NCBI GenBank assembly: GCA_001567185.1
Contig: LNFR01000111.1
Span: 1 to 36,918 of the forward strand
Origin: Bacteroidetes bacterium OLB12
Lineage (GTDB): Bacteria; Bacteroidota; Bacteroidia; Cytophagales; Cyclobacteriaceae
Reading direction: 5' to 3'
DNA length: 36,918 nucleotides
Positions within the stretch are counted from its first letter, which is position 1. Every line of letters starts with the position of its first letter. Position numbers and translations under genes: made by a program. Below are positions 15,821-24,055 of this stretch, one piece after another. The notes below the pieces were generated by a model that ran no database searches, was not told the origin of the DNA, and saw nothing but the letters and a program-made list of their open reading frames with translations.

Positions 15821-16672
15821 TTATTCTTTTCTCAACTTATCTAAATAAAGTTTCGAGGCTTGCTCTACCCATCGGTCGCGTGTAATGCGGCCTGGAAAAA
15901 ATTCTATAATAGCAGCTACCTGCTGAGTGCTTTCTTTCGTGAGTTCGCTGATTTGTCTGAAACTAAAAATCCCAGCCTTATTTAGCTTTGCTTCAATACC
16001 CGGCCCTATGCCATTAATCTGTTTCAGGTCATCTTTTTCAAATGCTTCTGTTTTCTCTGTTAATTGCTGGCCACTGATGAAATCGGAGTAGCGAGGTTCT
16101 TTGGTTTCGCGCTGATGCTTTTTAAGTTCCTCCAGTTCTATTTCGAGTTTCTGTTTCTGAAGGCGAAGCAGAACCAGTTCATCTCCAGCTGTGCGATAAT
16201 TTTCCTGCAAATCATCGATGGTGTTTTGAAACGTTTCTTGTTGTTGCTGAAACTGTTGCTGCAATGTATTAAGGGAGTCTTCTGTTGTCTTCAGCCTTTC
16301 ATTCTCGCGCGAAACAGTTAAAAAATCCTGACGAAAAGTTTCCCGTGCCCGGTTGAGTGTTTGCTCTGCCTTTTCAGCCTGGTCGTGGGCACTTTGCAAA
16401 GCTTGTTTCAATTCGGCTATATCAATTGCTAATTCCGATTCTCTTGCCGTTTTGGTGTCTATTATTTGCTGGCGCAGAAACCAGGCTATGCCAAATCCGA
16501 TAAACAACGAAACCAGCACAATAACCAGTATTTCAGCAATTGCCAGGGCTGATTCGTGAGGGTTAATGTTTGATGTATTTGGATCCAGGCCCTTAATCCA
16601 GAATAAATACCAGAATGCTGCCAGCAGGCACCAAACCGCAAACAAACCAACCAGCAGGTAAACGGAGCGCAT
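15821..16672 (-). CDS. Membrane-anchored coiled-coil protein with C-terminal helix-hairpin-helix domain
   Basis: With the start at 16672 (MRSVYLLVGLFAVWCLLAAF) the protein has 283 residues. Two membrane segments come first (about residues 3-26 and 43-70, AIAEILVIVLVSLFIGFGIA). Residues 80-190 are a long coiled coil rich in Gln and Glu (LNTLQQQFQQQQETFQNTID). Near the C-terminus is a helix-hairpin-helix domain, DDLKQINGIGPGIEAKLNKA, followed by GIFSFRQISELT. Such HhH units bind DNA non-specifically or act as protein modules, and are seen in many membrane proteins of unknown role. The longer open frame from 16723 adds 17 residues without a clear purpose. It might tether the chromosome or a complex to the membrane, but that is speculation. 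Confidence 0.75.
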   Translation of the reverse strand: MRSVYLLVGLFAVWCLLAAFWYLFWIKGLDPNTSNINPHESALAIAEILVIVLVSLFIGFGIAWFLRQQIIDTKTARESELAIDIAELKQALQSAHDQAEKAEQTLNRARETFRQDFLTVSRENERLKTTEDSLNTLQQQFQQQQETFQNTIDDLQENYRTAGDELVLLRLQKQKLEIELEELKKHQRETKEPRYSDFISGQQLTEKTEAFEKDDLKQINGIGPGIEAKLNKAGIFSFRQISELTKESTQQVAAIIEFFPGRITRDRWVEQASKLYLDKLRKE

Positions 16673-16728
16673 TTTTTTGAATGAATTGAAGGTACAAAAA
16701 TAAAAATTGCCGGGCATATGCAACCTCG

Positions 16729-16772
16729 GTTAATGTACTTGCGTCTTATGCATAATTCTCTTATGTATTAAC
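16729..16772. promoter_or_regulatory. Large nested dyad upstream of padR-2, likely operator
   Basis: A 44-bp region symmetric about 16750.5. The centre is the perfect palindrome TTATGCATAA (16746-16755). The outer arms GTTAATGTA (16729-16737) and TGTATTAAC (16764-16772) are equidistant from it and match at seven of nine positions. It lies 17 bases before the padR start. Arms contain ATGT/ACAT-like PadR half-sites, and the GTTAAT/ATTAAC ends also form the core of the repeat before padR-1. Confidence 0.55.
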
Positions 16773-16789
16773 ACCTTGTTTTAATCTTT

Positions 16790-17122
16790 ATGCATTCACC
16801 CGAGTTATTGAAAGGCACACTGCAAACCATCGTATTAAAGGTTTTGAAAGATCATGGCCGCATGTATGGATACGAAATTACGCAGCGGGTAAAAGAACTT
16901 TCAGATGACCGGATTCTGCTAACAGAAGGTGCATTGTACCCCACACTTCATAAACTGGAGGCAGAGGGAATGCTGCGCACCGAAACAGAAACCATTGGAA
17001 AACGCGTTCGCAAATACTATTCACTTACTCCGCAAGGCCGTAGTTTGGTGAAAGAGCGCGTTTCGGAATTTGTTGCGTTTATAAAAACGATGGGGAATGT
17101 ATTGCAGGTAGAATTAGGTTAA
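16790..17122 (+). CDS. PadR family transcriptional regulator (second copy)
   Basis: A 110-residue winged-helix protein with the PadR sequence pattern: LLKGTLQTIVLKVLKDHGRM at the start, YGYEITQRV, the recognition region LTEGALYPTLHKLEAEGML and the wing IGKRVRKYYSLTPQGRSLV. It differs strongly from the PadR at 56-382, so the two are not recent duplicates. The permease gene follows after 13 bases, so both are probably one transcript. The large dyad at 16729 suggests autoregulation. Confidence 0.93.
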   Translation: MHSPELLKGTLQTIVLKVLKDHGRMYGYEITQRVKELSDDRILLTEGALYPTLHKLEAEGMLRTETETIGKRVRKYYSLTPQGRSLVKERVSEFVAFIKTMGNVLQVELG

Positions 17123-17135
17123 TCCATTTCAGGAA

Positions 17136-19826
17136 ATGCTTACAGACGATCATATCACCTACATCATCAAAGACCTGAACTACCGGGGCATTGTGGCCGA
17201 AGGCATTCAGGACGAGTTGATTGATCATGTCTGCACGGCCGTGGAGGCTGAAATGAGAAAAGAAAAACGATTTATTGATGCATACCATACTGTATTAAAA
17301 AGGTTTGGGCACACAGGAGGGTTGCGAGAAATACAAAAACAGACTTTACAATCAGAAAACAAACCAAAAAATATGATTAAAAATTATTTTACGGTTGCAT
17401 TGCGCAATCTGCGCAAGCATAGTTTTTATACGTTTATCAATGTGGCAGGGCTCTCGCTGGGCATTTCAATATGTTTTATTATCGTATTGTTTGTAAGGCA
17501 CGAGCTGAGTTATGACAGGCACTTTGCGAATGCCGATAGGATTTATCGCGTTCATAGCGAGCTAAAATTTGGCGGCAATCATTACAACATGACTTACGCC
17601 CCAGCCCCCATGGCCGCCCAATTGGCTCAGGATTATCCGGAGGTGGCTGCTGCAATTCGTTTTCGTGAACGAGGTTCTTACCTGGTTAAGCGGACAACCG
17701 AAAACATTAGAGAAGACAGGGTAATTTGGGCCGATAAGGATTTCTTTAAAGTGTTTCAGGTTCCTGTTCTTGCGGGCGATCCGGCCAAGGCCTTAACAGA
17801 ACCAAACGCCATTGCCATTAGCCAGCGGATAGCCGAAAAATATTTTCCGGGTGAAGAAGCATTGGGCCAGACGTTGATCCTGGATGATAAAATAAATGCC
17901 AAGATCACAGCCATTTATCAGAACCTTCCTTCCAACACACACTTTCACTTCGATATCCTGATTGCTATGGAAGGGCTTGATGAAGCCAAATCTCCGGTGT
18001 GGTTGAGCAATAATTTCCAAACGTATGTACTACTAAATGAGGGCGCAAGTGTAAGCCAACTAAACGCCAAGATACCCGCACTCATCACGAAACACATGAT
18101 ACCTCAACTGGCCGATGCATTAGGTCCTGATTTTACCCTCGAAAAATTTACGGCCGAAGGCAACCTGTTTGCCTATACGCTTGAACCATTAACAGATATT
18201 CATTTGAAGAGTGCCTTAAGCGGTGAGTTTGAACCCAATTTTGATATTACCTATGTGTACTTGTTTGGTGCTGTCGCTGCTTTCATCTTGTTGATTGCCT
18301 GTGTCAACTTTATGAATTTGTCAACAGCACGATCGGCAAACCGTGCAAAAGAAGTGGGCATGCGCAAAGTGATGGGGTCCATGCGGTCTCATCTCATACG
18401 CCAATTTTTAATGGAGTCCATTTTGCTAAGTATGGTTTCCTTCGTGTTGGCAACTGTTCTGGCCTACCTGTTACTCCCGGTTTTCAATTCGCTGGCGAGC
18501 CGCGAATTATCTATACCGTTTTCCAATCCGAACTTATATGCAGTTATCGCAATTGCAGCTGTTTTCATTGGCATGCTGGCCGGTATCTATCCTTCTTTTT
18601 TCTTGTCGGCTTTTAAACCGGTAAGTGTATTGAAAGGAAATGTGGCGCTTGGTATGAAGAGTGGGTTTATCCGCAGTTCGCTCGTGGTTTTCCAGTTTAC
18701 AATTTCTATCATTCTGGTTATTGGTACGATGGCTGTTTTCAGGCAACTCAATTACATTCAGAATAAAAAACTGGGATTCAATAAAGACCAGGTTATTATG
18801 ATTGATGATGCTTACGCCCTGGGCGATAATAAGCAAGCATTCAAAGAGATGGTAAAACAAGATCCGCGAATTCTGAATGCCACCATCTCCGGTTATTTGC
18901 CGGTTTCAGGAACCTGGCGAAGCGACACCCCCTGGTGGGCCGAAGGAAAAGAAGCAAAAGCCGAAAACATGGTGAGCATGCAAAACTGGGCTGTTGATTA
19001 CGATTACATTACTACAATGGGTATGACTGTAAAAGAAGGACGCGGATTCTCTCCTGAATTTCCGTCAGATTCAACGGCAGTTATTCTAAATGAAGCTGCT
19101 GCGCTTGCTTTGAATTTTAACGGTGAAGTGGTAGGAAGCCGGATTCAAACGTTCGATGCAGATTACGTAACTGAGGTGGACCGGAATAAACTACAAACAT
19201 TGACTGTTGTGGGCGTAGTTGAAAATTTTCATTTTGAATCGCTCCGGCAAAACGTATCTCCAGTAATGATGTTCCTCGCTAAACGACCTGGCGGAATAAT
19301 CTCTTTCCGGATTCAGGCAGGCAATACACAAGAAATTGTAACCAACATCGAAAAAAAATGGAAAGAGTTGGCCCCGGGCCAGCCATTCACTTACTATTTT
19401 TTAGATGAACGCTTTAACAATATGTATGCATCGGAAACCCGTTTGAGTAAGGTTTTCGGAATATTTACCGGCCTGGCAATTTTAATTGCGTGTCTGGGAT
19501 TGTTTGCGCTTACTTCATTTACAGCCGAACAGCGCACCAAGGAAATTGGAATTAGAAAAGTGTTGGGTGCGAGTGTAAGCAGTATTGTGTTGCTGCTCTC
19601 AAAAGAGTTTGGCAAACTGATAGCCATTGCCTTTGTGCTGGCAGCGCCCGCAGCCTGGTATGGTGTTAACTGGTGGTTGAAAGACTATACTTACAAAACC
19701 GAGATTGGCATTGGGTTGTTTTTGTTTGCTGGCATAGCCGCGTTTGTGGTGGCGTGGGTTACCATGAGCTTTCAATCCTTTCGGGCTGCCACCAGCAATC
19801 CGGTAGATAGTTTAAAAAGTGAGTGA
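17136..19826 (+). CDS. FtsX/MacB-type ABC transporter permease (second copy)
   Basis: An intact 896-residue permease. Residues 1-70 (MLTDDHITYIIKDLNYRGIV onward) form a soluble prefix domain as in PadR-linked permeases. A first membrane helix lies near 100-120 (FINVAGLSLGISICFIIVLF), then a MacB periplasmic core, an FtsX block with AKEVGMRKVMGSM, another core, and a final FtsX block with TKEIGIRKVLGASVSS followed by three helices. Family members move substrates or transmit force with an ATPase partner; none is encoded here. The gap to the PadR gene is 13 bases. A hairpin without a T-run (GGGTGAA/TTCACCC, 19835-19859) follows the stop and may end the transcript weakly. Confidence 0.92.
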   Translation: MLTDDHITYIIKDLNYRGIVAEGIQDELIDHVCTAVEAEMRKEKRFIDAYHTVLKRFGHTGGLREIQKQTLQSENKPKNMIKNYFTVALRNLRKHSFYTFINVAGLSLGISICFIIVLFVRHELSYDRHFANADRIYRVHSELKFGGNHYNMTYAPAPMAAQLAQDYPEVAAAIRFRERGSYLVKRTTENIREDRVIWADKDFFKVFQVPVLAGDPAKALTEPNAIAISQRIAEKYFPGEEALGQTLILDDKINAKITAIYQNLPSNTHFHFDILIAMEGLDEAKSPVWLSNNFQTYVLLNEGASVSQLNAKIPALITKHMIPQLADALGPDFTLEKFTAEGNLFAYTLEPLTDIHLKSALSGEFEPNFDITYVYLFGAVAAFILLIACVNFMNLSTARSANRAKEVGMRKVMGSMRSHLIRQFLMESILLSMVSFVLATVLAYLLLPVFNSLASRELSIPFSNPNLYAVIAIAAVFIGMLAGIYPSFFLSAFKPVSVLKGNVALGMKSGFIRSSLVVFQFTISIILVIGTMAVFRQLNYIQNKKLGFNKDQVIMIDDAYALGDNKQAFKEMVKQDPRILNATISGYLPVSGTWRSDTPWWAEGKEAKAENMVSMQNWAVDYDYITTMGMTVKEGRGFSPEFPSDSTAVILNEAAALALNFNGEVVGSRIQTFDADYVTEVDRNKLQTLTVVGVVENFHFESLRQNVSPVMMFLAKRPGGIISFRIQAGNTQEIVTNIEKKWKELAPGQPFTYYFLDERFNNMYASETRLSKVFGIFTGLAILIACLGLFALTSFTAEQRTKEIGIRKVLGASVSSIVLLLSKEFGKLIAIAFVLAAPAAWYGVNWWLKDYTYKTEIGIGLFLFAGIAAFVVAWVTMSFQSFRAATSNPVDSLKSE

Positions 19827-19906
19827 TAACGCGAGGGTGAACAACGGGCTTATTCACCCGGCATAGGGGCAATATGTGCGGTTTTCGGCAAGGGTTGTAA
19901 CAAGCA

Positions 19907-19938
19907 TTTGCAAAGCGTGTAATCGTGCTATAAATTCG
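19907..19938 (+). promoter_or_regulatory. Bacteroidota-type promoter candidate for mqo
   Basis: TTTG (19907-19910), a 20-base spacer, then TAAATTCG (19931-19938), which matches the -7 element TAnnTTTG at all fixed positions but one. It would start transcription about 15 bases before the ATG at 19960, and it lies inside the longer open frame from 19876, which supports the shorter start. Confidence 0.5.
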
Positions 19939-19959
19939 AACCTTTACACGGCTAAAGCC

Positions 19960-21453
19960 ATGACCAAACACCCCCCTATCCCCAAAGCAGATGTCATACT
20001 GATGGGTGCCGGCATCATGAGTGCCACCCTGGGCATGTTACTAAAAGAACTGGAACCACAACTTTCCATTCATATTTTCGAAAGGCTTGATAAAGCCGGA
20101 ATGGAAAGCAGCGATGCCTGGCACAATGCGGGCACAGGCCATGCAGCCTTTTGCGAACTAAACTACACTCCGCAAAAACCGGGCGGCACGGTAGAATGTA
20201 CAAAAGCATTTAAGATTGGTGAGTCTTTTGAGGTTTCGCGCGAGTTCTGGGCTTACCTGATTGAAAAAGGCTATGTGCAAAACCCACAGGACTTCATCAA
20301 CAAAGTACCACACATGAGTTTAGTGTGGGGGCCCGAGAATGTTGACTTTCTGCGCAAGCGATATGAAATCATGCATGCCAATCCATTGTTTCAAGCAATG
20401 GTTTATTCCGAAGTGCACGATGACATAGCCGCGTGGGCACCTATCGTTATGCGCGGCCGAACAAAAAAACAACCTGTTGCTGCTACGCGCATGGAAATGG
20501 GTACCGATGTAAACTTCGGTTCGCTTACCCGAAGCATGATTGACCAGCTTGGTAAAATGCCGGGCGTAACCATCCATTACAACTCCGAATGTTTGGATCT
20601 TGATCCGGATGGAAAGAAAGGGTGGGATGTTTTTGTGCGCGATTTACAAACCGGTGAGAAGAAAACATTTAATACACGGTTTGCTTTTATTGGTGCGGGC
20701 GGGGCCACATTGCATTTATTAAAACGAGCCGAGATAAAAGAACGCAAAGGCTATGGTGGCTTTCCGGTAAGTGGCTTGTGGTTAAAGTGCAACAACGAAG
20801 AGTTGATTCAAAAACACCATGCCAAAGTATATGGCAAGGCTTCGGTTGGTTCGCCTCCTATGTCGGTGCCCCATGTAGATACTCGGTTTATTAATGGGAA
20901 GAAGGAATTATTGTTTGGGCCCTTTGCGGGATTCTCAACCAAGTTTTTGAAAAACGGGTCGCTGATGGATCTTCCCAGCTCTATTAAATTCGACAACCTG
21001 ATGCCCATGATTTTTGCGGGCATCAAAAACGTGCCATTAACGAAATACCTTATTCAGCAATTAAGACTTAAACCGGAAGATCGCCACGCGGCTTTGCGCG
21101 AATATGTTCCCTTTACCAAACAGGTTGATTGGGAATTACTGGAAGCAGGCCAGCGGGTGCAAGTGATTAAGAAAGACAAAGAGAAAGGTGGAGTGTTGGA
21201 GTTTGGTACCGAGTTAGTAGTGTCTGAAGATGGAACAGTAGCAGCCTTGCTGGGAGCTTCGCCCGGAGCATCTACAGCGGTAAGCATGATGTTAGAACTG
21301 ATTCAAAAATGTTTTAAGAAACAAAGTCAATCCGAAGCGTGGAAAGCACGTATGCACGATATAGCACCTTCGTTCGGACAATCTATTTCGAAGAACGAAA
21401 AACTGGTGGCTGAATCGCGCAAGCGAACCAACAAAGTTCTTAATCTAGCCTGA
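19960..21453 (+). CDS. mqo: Malate:quinone oxidoreductase
   Basis: FAD-dependent, membrane-associated oxidation of malate to oxaloacetate with electrons passed to quinone, in the TCA cycle. Starting at 19960 gives 497 residues, the usual Mqo length. The FAD-binding motif GAGIMSATLG is at residues 16-25; the Mqo-specific AWHNAGTGHAAFCELNYTP follows near 55-73, and GSLTRSM, GAGGATLHLLKRAEI, GGFPVSGLWL and GASPGASTAVSMMLELI are all present. The longer open frame from 19876 overlaps the promoter candidate. It is a single gene with its own terminator at 21539. Confidence 0.96.
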   Translation: MTKHPPIPKADVILMGAGIMSATLGMLLKELEPQLSIHIFERLDKAGMESSDAWHNAGTGHAAFCELNYTPQKPGGTVECTKAFKIGESFEVSREFWAYLIEKGYVQNPQDFINKVPHMSLVWGPENVDFLRKRYEIMHANPLFQAMVYSEVHDDIAAWAPIVMRGRTKKQPVAATRMEMGTDVNFGSLTRSMIDQLGKMPGVTIHYNSECLDLDPDGKKGWDVFVRDLQTGEKKTFNTRFAFIGAGGATLHLLKRAEIKERKGYGGFPVSGLWLKCNNEELIQKHHAKVYGKASVGSPPMSVPHVDTRFINGKKELLFGPFAGFSTKFLKNGSLMDLPSSIKFDNLMPMIFAGIKNVPLTKYLIQQLRLKPEDRHAALREYVPFTKQVDWELLEAGQRVQVIKKDKEKGGVLEFGTELVVSEDGTVAALLGASPGASTAVSMMLELIQKCFKKQSQSEAWKARMHDIAPSFGQSISKNEKLVAESRKRTNKVLNLA

Positions 21454-21538
21454 GCGGTCTGTACGATTTTGTAAACCGGCTGTTCATTTTTATACAGGAG
21501 CGATCGACATCTGATTAATCAATCTTCGATTTCTTGTC

Positions 21539-21569
21539 AAAAAGCCACGTTTTTATATTGTGGCTTTTT
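21539..21569 (+). terminator. Terminator hairpin downstream of mqo
   Basis: AAAAAGCCAC (21539-21548) pairs perfectly with GTGGCTTTTT (21560-21569). The T-run is part of the 3' arm, and the A-run makes it able to work in both directions. It lies 85 bases after the mqo stop. Confidence 0.8.
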
Positions 21570-21611
21570 GTGAATGATTCTTGCTAAGGGTTTGTAATAA
21601 ACCCAACACCC

Positions 21612-21926
21612 ATGCAGCGATCATCCTCAACCTCTACAGTATTTATTATTCTTATTCTCTTACTCACGTTTCCCTTATGGGTTGGACTGGGTGCGGGATT
21701 ATTTGGATTGATTGCCGGCTTGTTTGCTGGCTTGGTAGGATTAATTGTTGGGTTGATTGGTGCCGTGGTTGGAATAATAGCGGCCATTTTCAAAGCCCTG
21801 TTTGGTTGGGGTGCCTGGCATCACGGCTGGCATTTTGATGGACCCGATATGAACGCGTTTACGTGGTTTGCGCTGCTGATTATTGGCGCGCTGATTATTA
21901 CCCGAAACAGAAAAAGTAAATCCTAA
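21612..21926 (+). CDS. Small glycine-rich membrane protein of unknown function
   Basis: A 104-residue protein with a first hydrophobic helix (VFIILILLLTFPLWVGLGAG), then a run of glycine-spaced hydrophobic residues (GLIAGLFAGLVGLIVGLIGA) like a glycine zipper, an aromatic/His patch (GWGAWHHGWHFDG, about 66-78) and a final helix before a basic tail (NRKSKS). I do not know a function; similar proteins are annotated only as hypothetical membrane proteins. It converges on the DsbD gene. A short hairpin, TTCCAC/GTGGAA (21936-21956), lies between them. Confidence 0.6.
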   Translation: MQRSSSTSTVFIILILLLTFPLWVGLGAGLFGLIAGLFAGLVGLIVGLIGAVVGIIAAIFKALFGWGAWHHGWHFDGPDMNAFTWFALLIIGALIITRNRKSKS

Positions 21927-21969
21927 AACCGGTGCTTCCACGGGCGCGATGTGGAAAACAAGTTGGAGT

Positions 21970-23946
21970 TTATCCAGGATACAACTCTTTGAATTTCTTC
22001 TTTCCCTCATCCAGAAAGGCCGCAAATTTTTCGGCATTTAGATTATAGCCGTACGGTGAAACCAGCACGCGCTCATCTTTACCAACCAACACATAAAATG
22101 GTTGCGCATTGTTGTTAAGCCGCGTGATTTGCAAGTCGGCATTTTGCTTACCAATGGTTTTTTTCACTTTGTTATCGTACGATGAGGTGTACCATTCGCT
22201 TTCGGGTAATTCGGTTTTATCATCTACATACAATGCCACCACTACAAAGTCATCGCGCAAGCGCTGCAACACCTGCGGGTCGCTCCATACATTGGCTTCC
22301 ATTTCGCGGCAATTGGTACAACCATGTCCTGTAAAATCAATAAACAAGGGTTTGTTTTGCTGACGTGCGCAAGCGATGGCCTGATCATAATCAAAATATC
22401 CGCTTAAGCCATGGGGCAGGTGGAGGAAATCGGCATACCGGGGCTCATCGCAAATGGTTGCCGGTTTTTCTGTTGTAGCACTTAGTACATTAAAATCGTG
22501 TGTGTACATCGGGGGCAAATAACCGGCTAATGCTTTTAAGGGAGCACCCCACATGCCGGGTACCAGGTACACCGCAAACACAAACATAACCATGGCTAAC
22601 GATACCCGAAAAACACTTACGGTTTTATCATCGGCATCTTTACCGGTATCGCCCGGCATGCGGAATCCTTTCATCAGGTAAACACCAATCAGCACAGCTA
22701 TTACAATCCAGATAGCAATGTTGATGTCGCGATCGAGAATTCCCCAATGAAAAGCCTGGTCGGCAATACTTAAAAATTTAAAGGCCAGCGCAATCTCTAC
22801 AAAGCCCAATACAACTTTTACCGTGTTCAACCATCCTCCCGATTTTGGTAATGATTTTAACCAACCGGGAAAGAATGCGAACAAGGTAAATGGAATTGCG
22901 AAAGCGGCAGCAAACGCAAACATGCCCAGGATGGGTTTTAGAAATTCGCCACCAGCCGATGACACCAGGATGCTGCCTACAATCGGACCGGTACAACTGA
23001 ACGAAACCAGCACCAGTGTAAACGCCATAAAGAAAACACCAAGCAAGCCGCCTTTCTCTGCTTGCTGATCTACTTTGTTGATCAATGTTCCCGGCAATGT
23101 AATTTCGAATAAGCCCAGAAAGGAAAGCCCGAATACGATGAACACCGAAAAGAAAATCAAATTCGGAATCCACTCGGTTGATAAATGATTGGCCGTTTCC
23201 GGTCCCATGAGAGGGGCAAGGGCCGCTCCGATTAATGTGTAGATCAATATGATAAAGAGGCCATACATTAATGCCTGAAATTTTGTGCCACGGCCGGTGA
23301 AGAAACTCACCGTCATGGGAATCATTGGAAATACACACGGGGTGAGCAATGCGGCTAACCCGGCCAGAAAAGAAATTACTAAAAATCCCCACAACGATTT
23401 ACCCTGAGGATTATCCGGTACAAGTGTTGAGTCGAGCTGGGGGCCGTTGGGGGCTTCATCATTTTTAATTTGTTCGGAAGCTGTGCCACTTACTTTAATG
23501 TTGAACGAAAAATCATCGGCACCCGAAATGCATTGGCCCGTTATTTCGGTACACACCTGGTAATCCGATTCGCCTGTAATCTTTAATGGTGAAGCCAGGA
23601 TTTTGATTTTCTGCCGGAACTCACCCTTCTCCTTAAAGATTTTAACATCACACTCAAAAATACCATCATACTTATCGGTTGGGTTAATGGCTACCACGTT
23701 GCCCACCAATTGATAACTGGCATGCGGCACAAAATTGAACGTGGTTTTAATCGGGCCGTCTTCGCAATTAAATTCAGAAGAATAGAGATACCAGTCCATA
23801 TCGATGGTAGCTTTAAAAATCAACTCCACCTCATCGCCCACGTTTGCTTCTGTTACAGAAGAATAACTCCATTTGGCTGGCTTAAGAATTTGGGCCCCCG
23901 ACAAAATACTTGTGCAGAGAAACAGGACAGATAAAAAAACTCTCAT
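21970..23946 (-). CDS. dsbD: DsbD-type thiol:disulfide interchange protein
   Basis: A 658-residue protein with the three DsbD parts in order. The start at 23946 gives a signal peptide (MRVFLSVLFLCTSILSGAQ). The periplasmic N-terminal domain has its redox cysteines at 132 and 139 (VCTEITGQC). The eight-helix CcdA-like membrane domain has the paired cysteines 204 (LTPCVFPMIP) and 318 (SFSCTGPIVG). The C-terminal thioredoxin domain has CTNC in DFTGHGCTNCREME. All six cysteines needed to pass electrons from cytoplasmic thioredoxin to the periplasm are present. Likely clients are periplasmic thiol-disulfide proteins and cytochrome c maturation. It is followed by the convergent small membrane gene; the M20 gene lies 109 bases upstream on the same strand. 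Confidence 0.94.
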   Translation of the reverse strand: MRVFLSVLFLCTSILSGAQILKPAKWSYSSVTEANVGDEVELIFKATIDMDWYLYSSEFNCEDGPIKTTFNFVPHASYQLVGNVVAINPTDKYDGIFECDVKIFKEKGEFRQKIKILASPLKITGESDYQVCTEITGQCISGADDFSFNIKVSGTASEQIKNDEAPNGPQLDSTLVPDNPQGKSLWGFLVISFLAGLAALLTPCVFPMIPMTVSFFTGRGTKFQALMYGLFIILIYTLIGAALAPLMGPETANHLSTEWIPNLIFFSVFIVFGLSFLGLFEITLPGTLINKVDQQAEKGGLLGVFFMAFTLVLVSFSCTGPIVGSILVSSAGGEFLKPILGMFAFAAAFAIPFTLFAFFPGWLKSLPKSGGWLNTVKVVLGFVEIALAFKFLSIADQAFHWGILDRDINIAIWIVIAVLIGVYLMKGFRMPGDTGKDADDKTVSVFRVSLAMVMFVFAVYLVPGMWGAPLKALAGYLPPMYTHDFNVLSATTEKPATICDEPRYADFLHLPHGLSGYFDYDQAIACARQQNKPLFIDFTGHGCTNCREMEANVWSDPQVLQRLRDDFVVVALYVDDKTELPESEWYTSSYDNKVKKTIGKQNADLQITRLNNNAQPFYVLVGKDERVLVSPYGYNLNAEKFAAFLDEGKKKFKELYPG

Positions 23947-24055
23947 GAGCTGATGCGTTTTTTGTTGTTCAAAAGTAACGAAGCGTAAAACAGAATTGTT
24001 CATTGCTTAAACACGAGTGCCGGGTTGGTTAACCACTTTTAGAATAATTTAACAA

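Noticed and set aside
19835-19859. GGGTGAA/TTCACCC hairpin after the second permease as a strong terminator
   Set aside because: The stem is short, the loop is 11 bases and no T-run follows; kept only as a possible weak structure.
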